NCBI GenBank assembly: GCA_018105865.1
Contig: CM030842.1
Coordinates: forward strand, 17,779,415 to 17,843,414
Direction of reading: 5' to 3'
DNA: 64,000 nucleotides
Source: Metaphire vulgaris
Taxonomy: Eukaryota > Annelida > Clitellata > Crassiclitellata > Megascolecidae
This document shows positions 55,700 to 64,000 of the stretch, piece after piece. Position numbers and translations under genes: made by a program. The notes below the pieces were generated by a model. That model was not told where the DNA came from. It worked only from the letters and a program-made list of their open reading frames with translations, and did not search any database. Position 1 is the first letter of the stretch, and the number at the start of each line of letters is the position of its first letter.

Positions 55700-56990
55700 T
55701 TTGAGTATTTTGTATTTGTGTTTCATTGTAGTGATGACGTTTATGGAAGAACGAATTCCCTTCGGTGATATTCATCTGAAAGAATAGGAAGTTTCTATGA
55801 CATCATAACCGCATATTCCTACGTTACACTTCAACGCATCCTCGATATCTCTGTTCGGCTTCGGGCAAAGTGTAAGTGTCGATGATCGACGTTTGTTGCC
55901 AGCTCTTTAGAATTCGCATTAATTGTAAGACAGTGCAAACAATTTCGTTCAATGTAGGCTAGGCTATATCCGCAGCAGAACTTACGTTATAACGGACTCG
56001 ATTATAACGAATACTCGGTTACCTATAAAGTACTGCAATGTACGGTCCCATTTGATATGCGCTACCGTATGGAATGGTATTTGATATTACGTACCTCGGA
56101 TATAAGGTACTAAATTTTTCAGGCCCGCTAAGTACGTTCGGTTCTTTCCCAGTTATCCGGACCCCAGAAGAGGGATGGTATAGTCGGAGAATGTGGTGTT
56201 GAGAATCACCGGCTGAAATGCAGAGAAGGCAATTAGAATTCAGAATGTTCGAGAATAGTCCCGATGAAGGTATTTCGAATGACAGCAGAGAGTTTCAGCG
56301 GCTACCCGTGAGATTCGAGTGGGCCTCCAACGAGACGCATTTAGTGAACTAAAGTAAGTAAAATCTCGTTGATTTATATAGCGCTTTCGGAGGCAGCACA
56401 ACAGTAGCTGCTTATTCGTAGGCGCTCAGCCTTTTTTAAAATAGCTATGGGAAAGGGTTAAGGTTAGCCAGGCCAGCGGTTCCCAAACTGTGGTCCGCGG
56501 ACCGGAGGGGGTCCACTGTCTGAGGTGGTGGAAGGTCATCATTTAAGTGCATCTGTGGTATTTCCCTTTGCTCAAGCAGTTTACTATCGTTTTTCATTTA
56601 AGGATGTACAGCAAAAGAACTGCTGGTACTGTCGTCTTCATTCGCCAGATGTCCAAAGTAATTTTGCCCATTCGCTAGGTAAAAGGTAGATGAAAACGCC
56701 TACAGTTTTGCATGTAACTGCTAAATGAGGACGTCTATCCGGCCTTTCCATCCAACGAGTTAATACCCAATGTGCTCATTCACAGCCGAGTCGACTGGGG
56801 GTGTTTGGTGCATTAGAGGATAAAATTTTCTGCGACGACCGGAACTTGAAACACGGACGTCGGGCTTTGTAGACATTTGCGTTTCATCGTGCACTAGGAA
56901 CTCGTCCATTCGCTAAGTGGCGAAATAATTACGCCTCCATACGCCAGATGGTCAATTGAATCCATTCTCAAATGGTCATAATTGCACCTT
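55700..56990. other. Intergenic stretch, no supported gene
   Basis: No recognisable exon. A CAGCGGTTCCCAAACTGTGG string at about 56472 looks like one end of a hAT element whose partner end I cannot find. Confidence 0.45.
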
Positions 56991-57007
56991 CATTCGCCAG
57001 AGGAGAA

Positions 57008-57180
57008 GATGGCACAGTGGTAAAACTTTAGGACTGGCAAGCTGACATGCACGGGATCGAATTCCGATGGAGTCCCTGAAGTCGATTCGCCAAATCAGGG
57101 AGTCTTTTTAAACGTGGAGAGATCGGTTGGCAGTTGGCACAAAACCTGTAATGGGCCATATCTTGCAAGCAGCATCCATT
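57008..57180 (+). mobile_element. Possible tRNA-derived SINE fragment
   Basis: TGGCACAGTGGTAAAA resembles a Pol III A box, and about 40 bp later GGGATCGAATTCC resembles a B box. The rest matches no family I know. Confidence 0.45.
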
Positions 57181-58118
57181 CGCTAGGTGCGCTAGTATCG
57201 ATTTAAGATCGGCCGACATTTTGTTTTTCGGTCATCTGGTTTATCAATAATTGTCATGGCGAATTGTTCGGCAGTTCATTGTAATAATAGTTTTAAACTT
57301 TCTCGAAATATTTCATTTTTTCAGTTCCGAAAGACGAAAGGTAGTGCGACAGAAGGAATACATCGATCTTTTTTATTTTTAATAAATATACGTATTGCGT
57401 CTCGACTTGCGTAAGTAAGTCATTTTCTAACGCGATAATTTAAGCCGACGGCCTAAAAGTCACCCCCGAATGCACATGTCAGCGAGAATGTGAACTTTAC
57501 GAAACCATCTCGCTCACCTTATGTGCCTCAGGGGTTTTAAAAACGACGAAAGAAGCCAGGAAATGTTTTATGAATGAAAACCTTTTTTGAATAGTTTGCA
57601 AATACAGACGGTCAGTAAATGGTGAGAAACCATATGATTTTGGTAAAACCGAAGTTTAGACAGACAACCGACAGAGAGACAAGCGGTTAAGGAAAGAAAA
57701 CCTTCTAATGGCTCCAGCCAATCACGGCAACCCGCCGCTACCCGCCGCTCACTATTTTTAGATCGACGTAAAACCCCGTAGCCTATATCACCATATCTAA
57801 TACCGAAGGGTATCAATAGGTTTCTAATACCGAAGGGTGTCAATCGCTGGTACTTCAATCCGGCATTGAGAAATACAGTGTTGAGAAATACAGTGTTTGC
57901 GTATAGTCACGTAATTGTGGCTTTTGTCAAATTGCAATTGATGTTTTGAATTTTTATTCCTCAATAAAACCATCCATGCACAATGTAAGAAATTGGGGTG
58001 AGGGTCCAACCCTGCCTAATATACAGCCCCCCTCCAAAAATATATTTAAAATTTAAACCTAGCTGCCAATGATACTTGAACATGTTGCTGTTTGGGCAAT
58101 TTTGTTGTTATTTCGTAG

Positions 58119-58285
58119 CAGTGGCGGCTCCACCGGGGATGCCCGTGCCCCCCTATTGAGTGCCTGCCCTCCAGTTGGGACCCTATACTTAATGCTACAT
58201 ACATTAAACAACAAATGGTTGCCCCCATGATTAGAAGTTGCCACCCCAACGGCCCCCCACTTGCCAAATCCTAGAGCCGCCACTG
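58119..58285. mobile_element. hAT-like MITE, family C
   Basis: CAGTGGCGGCTCCACCGG to CTAGAGCCGCCACTG with the family interior. Flanking 8-mers do not match, so the insertion site has decayed or recombined. Confidence 0.85.
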
Positions 58286-59270
58286 CTTAATACGGGGTTT
58301 CCCCAGTGTTGAAATATAAATATTGCTCGACGTGATTGGCTGGAGCTATTAGAAGATTTTCTCTCCTTAACCGCTTGTACAGAGAGGTCTCAGAGGAACA
58401 CCATCGAAAGTAGTCCGATCGGTCCATAGATATCTGAATTGATAGGTAATGGAAGAGTAAAGACATAAATAAGTAAGTAAGTAAATAATATTATTATTTA
58501 ATGTTAATAATGTGATTTATCGTTGTGAAGAAATGGCGATCTATACAATGCTTTTGGTAGGCGCTGTGTTATAGGCCTAGACCTGAAATGTCGTTTATCA
58601 ATTGCTGATACCCTTTATCTCAAAAAGGAAGCAGTGGCAAAAGCAAGCGCTGACATATTTAAATTAGAAGTAATTCTTTTAACTGGATTTTCTGACTTAT
58701 GAGTTGTCCACGAACCAATAATTGCACAAGATACGAGATTTTATTGTATGACTTATGCAGTGGATTTGATTTCTGAGTGGGTGGACTTATACATTGTTGA
58801 ATTTGGAGCCTCTTTACTTGTGTAGCCGCTTCACACTGCGCGGATTTATACTTTGTTTACGTTACAACAGACCTCGTTCAAGTTCTTGGTCGGCTAAACT
58901 TCGGTTTTACCAAAAAGGTAATATCATAGTTCATTAAAGAATTCATACTTGAGCAAGGCCATACGTTTGTAATACATGCACAAAAGAATTCCTCAAATAC
59001 TGTATGTCACCTAAGTAGAGAGTCGAAAAATTATCAAATTGTTGCATCTGTGAGTATGTTATAGTTGTTATTCTTTTTTGGTGATCTTTTGTGAGCCGAT
59101 TTTATTTCATTGTATACTTGCATTTAGTCTAAACAGAGGAATTTAACGTGTCTTTAAATTAATGCAAGATGGTGATTTCTTCTAGGTTAAGTAGTTATTA
59201 TATGTCAGGTAAACTCTGTTTTAATAGTTTATGTGACTGCAAATGTGTAGGATTATAATTAGTTTTTCCA
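58286..59270. other. Intergenic stretch, no feature seen
   Basis: AT-rich sequence without a recognisable exon, RNA or repeat family. Confidence 0.45.
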
Positions 59271-59278
59271 GTCATCAT

Positions 59279-59798
59279 CATCATCATCATCATCATCTAA
59301 TGCAATTACAGTTTGCCCCTCCATTCATCTCTCTTGTATGGCTTTGTAAGCTTCATATATGTCCAAGTTGCACCATTCTTTAATGTTGTGTATCCAATCA
59401 TTTCATGGTCTTTGGACCATCTTCCCCTGGCCTTCCATTACCCCAAGCATGGTTCTTTTTATCAGCCTTTGGTCATTCATTCTGCAGATATGGCCAAATA
59501 GGTGTTGTTTCCTTTGAATAACTGTTTGGATGTTTTTCTCTATGCTCATTCTTTGTTTTGCTTTGTTGCTGTTGATCTTGTCAAACCATTTGATTCCTGG
59601 GGTGTTTCTGTAGCACTTAATTTTATATGCGTGAAGTGTATGGCTATTCTTCTTGTTTAAAGTCCAAGTCGCACATGCATATAATCAGGTTTTTTTCCAG
59701 AAATTTGAATTTTGGGGGTGTCCACAAATTGTGGGGGTGTCAATATCCATTGTTGAGTCCAATATGGCTAGTTTTTCATATAATAATAATGATGATGA

Positions 59799-59832
<34 letters not shown>

Positions 59833-60345
59833 GGTGATGATGATGATGATGATGATGATAATAATAATAATGTGATTTTAAGTGGTTTAGGAAGCTAAGT
59901 AAGCCTGTGCGAAAACCACTGTAGTAACTCTCCACATTTAATAGCATAGTTTTCCAAGATAGCCTTTGAATCCATGTACTGTTTCAACTGTCACTCCCAC
60001 CTCGCCCAAACTGTTCCATTTGTCCACAACCCTTGCACAACAGCGTCAAACTACTTTTAACATATGTCTGTTTCAGTGCTACCCAACACCACCCCTGGTA
60101 GGAGTGTATGAGTAAGGGGTGTCTGTCAAAAACCGGGGGTGTACCCCCTCCCCCACTGGGGTGCAGATAAATCCCTGCATATAATACAATGCTTAATATA
60201 CCATGTTTGGAATAATTTTAATTTAGTCTTGTTGGCTATCTTCATATTTTCCAGAAAATCTTCATTTTGTTGAAAGCTCCGTGGGCTTTTCAAATCCTAT
60301 TCTTAGTTGCAGTCATTGTCCCCAGTCAGGAGGCTTCCCAAATAG
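59279..60345 (-). pseudogene. Non-LTR retrotransposon reverse transcriptase tail, split by a MITE
   Basis: Minus reading of 59300-59680 gives IQTVIQRKQHLFGHICRMND, QRLIKRTMLGVMEGQ and then WIHNIKEWCNLDIYEAYKAI, the end of an RT ORF with IxxRQHxLFGHICRM. It is cut by the element at 59686-60177. The 60178-60345 part looks like the adjoining upstream portion but is badly degraded. Confidence 0.7.
59686..60177. mobile_element. hAT-like element inserted in the RT fragment
   Basis: CAGGTTTTTTTCCAGAAATT at the left and CAGATAAATCCCTG at the right. Perfect 8-bp duplication CATATAAT. Contains a (GAT)n-(GGT)n-(GAT)n-(AAT)n tract (59789-59870). Confidence 0.85.
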
Positions 60346-60355
60346 TTGAATTTTT

Positions 60356-60930
60356 CTAGAATCTTGAACCTAGCAATTCTGCTTTGTTCTTGGAGTCTAA
60401 ATCACGAATCAGGTCATTTAGTTCCTCCTGTGTTATTTTGTGTGAGGTTGATGATATGCCACAGTGGAAATCTTTATCACTGCATGCTGACGGACTAAGA
60501 GAACCGGTCGACTCCCCCCCGTCTTCATCAGATGAATCAAGATGATATTCTGCTGGAGGTTCGGGAATAGAGAGACCCTCACCAAGTGGAACAGGTCTCA
60601 ATGCTGATGGAATGTTGGGGTATACACTAATCTCGATTTCGTTTGTTTCTTTAACCCACCGGAAAGAGGAGGAACCAAGTAGAAGTAACAGTCATCTGTG
60701 TGGTTACTTGGCTCTCTCCACACCATGGGGACTGCAAAAGGCATTGATGGTCTTTTCACTCTTTTGCCATTCAGCCACTATGACAACTGCACTGCACATG
60801 TACACTGTAGTACAGCATATATGAGGGGTCCAAGACTTGTCTTGCTCCCCAATCTTGCATCCAAAGTAAAGATGGTATGCCTTCTTCACTTGAGAAGTGA
60901 TACATTTCTTCTGTTTGGCAAAGCAGCCTG
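60356..60930 (-). pseudogene. Transposon-associated ORF fragment (KKAYxxYFGCKIGxQDK family)
   Basis: Minus reading gives KKAYHLYFGCKIGEQDKSWT, PHICCTT, then in another frame FAVPMVWREPSNHTDDCYFY, and finally PSALRPVPLGEGLSIPEPP with ITQEELNDLIRDLDSKNKAE and LLGSRF. I know this order from a repeated, transposon-linked protein in many invertebrate genomes. Its function is unknown to me. At least two frameshifts break it. Confidence 0.75.
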
Positions 60931-60948
60931 GCAGTATTACTGCATTGC

Positions 60949-61191
60949 CAGGGATGTCTTTAACCGGCGCGGGGCCCCGGGCACCTGGCGGCCTGCGGGG
61001 CCCTAGACGTGAAGATCAATGTTGACAAGCAAGCAAAAAAGGTAATCTCCAACGTTTTTGAATGTTGACAAGCAAAAAATAAGAAAAGGCAACCCTACAT
61101 AAAAAAAGTAGTTTGCGCGCGGCGCGGGGCCCCTAAGATGCGCGGGGCCCCAGGCAGTGTGCCCAAATTTTTACATGTAAAGACGCCCCTG
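60949..61191. mobile_element. hAT-like MITE (CAGGGATGTCTTTAACCGG)
   Basis: CAGGGATGTCTTTAA to TAAAGACGCCCCTG. Perfect 8-bp duplication TGCATTGC. Two TTGACAAGC...AAAAAA motif copies inside, between GGCGCGGGGCCCC palindromes. Confidence 0.9.
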
Positions 61192-61787
61192 TGCATTGCA
61201 TCAGAAAACGATGCAATAAACTTTGGATGATGTGAGTATGGTAGCAGTATGCAATGTGATGCAATATTTCATAATGTTATGCTTGTTTGGGATTTTGTGA
61301 TAGTCCTATTAGGTAAATTTACATGGCGAAACATCGAACATGAGCTGTGAATTGAATTATCTTCAAAAAAACTAGACCTAACAAAAATTTTCATGATCAT
61401 ATACATGTAGCCTACGTGTTCAGGACAATAAAAAATACTACAGATTATGCCATTTTAAAGTCAGTTGCATTTTCACTGTTGGCCAGTGTAATGATTATAA
61501 CACATGACGTGTATTCATTAGCGTTAGTATTCATTATTCAAGGCTGCAAAAATATTCTTTTCTTCCACAGGATTGACTGCAGAATCTCAAGTATACGCGA
61601 ATTCACCGTCATCAGGGTAAGTATTGTTAAAGTCACTGACTTTACAGGGTTTTGATAAAAGATGACTCTTTAGTAATATGTATAGTACTGTTCAAAAAAT
61701 GGTTGACAATAATTTGACTTTTCTGATTAATGTTAAATTCTACTATATGATTCTAAATTCTGAAATAAATGAGAAATAACTTTGACA

Positions 61788-61788
61788 A

Positions 61789-61867
<79 letters not shown>
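61788..61867. repeat. (TA)n microsatellite
   Basis: About 39 TA units. A truncated family A MITE follows closely. Confidence 0.95.
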
Positions 61868-61869
<2 letters not shown>

Positions 61870-61900
61870 CTGCCATTGCCGTTTGCCGTCTCTCTTCAGC

Positions 61901-62011
61901 TGACGTCAACTTCTCTTGACCCCTCTTCCCTCCCTCCTCCCCCTGTCAACAACTGCCAAACTTTTTCAAACCCTCTCCCCTATTTTGTTGACGTAATTAA
62001 TGGACAGCCCC
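61901..62011. mobile_element. Family A MITE, right end only
   Basis: TGACGTCAACTTCTCTTGAC through GACGTAATTAATGGACAGCC CC, the family A right arm. Confidence 0.75.
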
Positions 62012-62468
62012 TTAGCTTTCGTCCAGTAGGCCTATATAATGTTATGAAACATAAAATAAGAATAAAATAAATAAAATAAAATCTTAAGCATGTTTATTTC
62101 AGTACAGAATAGAATTTGAAATTTGTAGCCATAGTGGTCCGTGTTGCCCAATACGTAGGGTAAAATAGTCTCTATCCATCTTGCTCCATCCTAACCCTAC
62201 TCTATGTAGGCGATGCTCCTATCACCTGCAAACATTGTTTTTATGATTATAGAGAGTGATAATTGTAGTTGAATCTAGTAAAGAAACGGGAAAGCTATAT
62301 CCTGATACTTATTCGGAATTTACTGGCAGAGGCGTAAATCACGGGTGGAAACTACGGGAGACGGACCCACCTAATAATTAGTGAAGGGTAAATACAATAC
62401 AATACAATGTAGTGTAATGTAATATAATATAATATAATACAATAATATAATATCATATAGTATAACAT

Positions 62469-62682
62469 CATGGGTGCCCGCACATTGGGGCAAGAGGGGC
62501 ACTTGCCCCCTCATGGAAAATAAAAATGCCAATATTTCCCATTGAAATTTGAAAACCTTGCTAAAATATTAACCGTGACCATTGTGTTAAGGTGTGTTTT
62601 GCCCCTCTTGGAAAAATGTATGCGGCATAGCCATGACCATTATGTTTTGCCCCTCCTGGAAAAATTTCTGTGGGCGCCCATG
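62469..62682. mobile_element. hAT-like MITE (CATGGGTGCCCGCACA)
   Basis: Ends CATGGGTGCCCGCACA and CTGTGGGCGCCCATG. Perfect 8-bp duplication TATAACAT. It lies inside a TATAA/TACAA-rich low-complexity block (62395-62735). Confidence 0.85.
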
Positions 62683-62835
62683 TATAACATAATATAATAT
62701 GATATAATGTAATATAATATAGTATAATATAGTATTGTGACTTTTTATCACATCACGTTTGCATTATTGTATGAGTGACAGTCATACTAGGTTCTTGTAT
62801 CGCATTGCATATTAATATTATAGAGGCGAGCGAGC

Positions 62836-62904
<69 letters not shown>
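62836..62904. repeat. (TA)n microsatellite
   Basis: About 34 TA units. Confidence 0.95.
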
Positions 62905-62905
<1 letters not shown>

Positions 62906-63039
62906 TCATATAGATAGAGAGCCAGCTCATTAGAGGCAATAGCTAGACACAAAACTTTTCCATTTATCTTTTTCCGTTGTTAATCTCATTCCATCTATTA
63001 TTGTCATTTGATAAGAGAGAAGTCTTCTTTGATGTTATC

Positions 63040-63123
<84 letters not shown>
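63040..63123. repeat. (TA)n-(GT)n compound microsatellite
   Basis: TA units run into about 32 GT units. Confidence 0.95.
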
Positions 63124-63124
<1 letters not shown>

Positions 63125-63394
63125 CCGCTTGCCCATAGTAAAGGCCCTATGTTTCTGAAAGGGGCGCTTTGCTGACCTACTTCTAGAGCATCTTCGTATT
63201 AAGGGTTTTGGAGTCACAACCCGGGTGCACCACTCTGACTAATGACTACGGGCCGATAAAATGAGTGCAGGTTAGCAGTGTCGCCTCGGCTTGAGTGCCA
63301 ATGACGCATCATTCGGGGATAGCCAAGGCGCGCCGCGCACGTGACTACGCCTGCTGAAGTTAGTGGTAGCGGACGCCGGCGTACCGCTGTCTGA

Positions 63395-63395
<1 letters not shown>

Positions 63396-63447
<52 letters not shown>
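63396..63447. repeat. (GT)n microsatellite
   Basis: About 25 GT units. Confidence 0.95.
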
Positions 63448-63449
<2 letters not shown>

Positions 63450-63461
63450 TGTAGGCTGAAG

Positions 63462-63706
63462 CAGTGGCGTAGCGTGTACTCTTGCCGCCTATGGCTCCTG
63501 GCAAAAATGTCGCCCCAATTTCACTCTTATTACATCTGACAAGCAAAAAACGGTCGTCGCCGCTAAATTTGCCGCCCCTTCGCCAAAACTCCTCGACAAC
63601 CCGACAAGCAAAAAAGTACTTCCAAAATTTGCCGCCCCCCATCATGTGTGCCACCCATGGCTAAAACCATAGTAGCCATTGGGACGCTACGTAGCCTACG
63701 CCTCTG
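63462..63706. mobile_element. hAT-like MITE (CAGTGGCGTAGCGT)
   Basis: CAGTGGCGTAGCGTG to CGTAGCCTACGCCTCTG. Perfect 8-bp duplication GGCTGAAG. Two ACAAGCAAAAAA motif copies inside. Confidence 0.9.
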
Positions 63707-64000
63707 GGCTGAAGACAGTGGTCAGTGAGAGACGAAGGGTCGCTATGGAAACCATTATTATAATGTATGCAAATGTGGGACTACAACCCCGTGCAAGACC
63801 AGCCAAATTCTTAGAAAGGGAGGAGAGGGAGCAGCTGGTTGGCTGGTAACTACATATGTGCGTGTGTGTGGTGTGTGTGTGTGTGTGGTAGTACGTGTGG
63901 ATCTGTTTGAATGTATCTGTGCGTCCGTGTGTCTGGAGAAACTGACAGAGAGAAGTAGCTTGTGGGAGAGGGAGAAGAGGAAGTTGGCGTCACTTGGCGT

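Noticed and set aside
63214..63654. Minus open frame of 146 residues
   Set aside because: Runs through a (GT)n tract and a hAT-like MITE; the poly-TH segment is microsatellite.

Overview
The window is animal nuclear DNA. It has short exons separated by introns with GT-AG (and some GC-AG) boundaries, very low coding density, long microsatellites, TTAGGG-type interstitial telomere blocks, and a dense layer of short inverted-repeat transposons. Protein content (a TMEM132 receptor-like gene, a bestrophin, a neuronal calcium sensor) is metazoan. Repeat texture and the protostome/ambulacrarian-like bestrophin suggest an aquatic invertebrate, but I cannot name the phylum. There are no bacterial features such as operons, CRISPR arrays or ribosome binding sites.

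Three genes are supported by exon-level reading. (1) TMEM132 family, minus strand, 12832-25139. At least twelve exons are recognisable from the N-terminal ectodomain through the single transmembrane helix to the C-terminal tail; the signal-peptide exon is not found. (2) Bestrophin, plus strand, 31813-37543. Eleven coding exons run from a standard N-terminus to a stop, with gate and calcium-clasp motifs. (3) A neuronal calcium sensor of the hippocalcin/visinin-like type, plus strand, 48076-50306. It has three coding exons, a myristoylation start and three canonical EF hands. TMEM132 and bestrophin lie head to head across a GC- and CpG-rich stretch at about 27.5-27.9 kb. Both show single-base indels, mostly at homopolymer runs, inside otherwise conserved coding sequence. 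The calcium sensor shows none. Consensus error is the simplest reading, gene decay the alternative.

Region by region: 1-12 kb is gene-poor, with simple repeats, two palindromic MITEs, hAT MITEs, a perfect hairpin and one possible exon. 12.8-25.1 kb is TMEM132 with MITEs, a SINE and retrotransposon debris in its introns. 25.5-31 kb is intergenic and transposon-rich. 31.8-37.5 kb is bestrophin. 38-47 kb is intergenic, with an old tandem duplication and MITEs. 48-50.3 kb is the calcium sensor. 50.3-64 kb is intergenic, with microsatellites, nested transposons and broken transposon ORFs.

The most distinctive signal is the transposon record. About twenty non-autonomous elements carry hAT-like termini (CAG.GG... 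or CATGGGC...) and most still have readable 8-bp target-site duplications. A recurrent internal motif (GACAAGCAAAAAAGGTCAT-like) is shared by elements with unrelated ends. Two 71-72 bp hairpins are flanked by TTAA.
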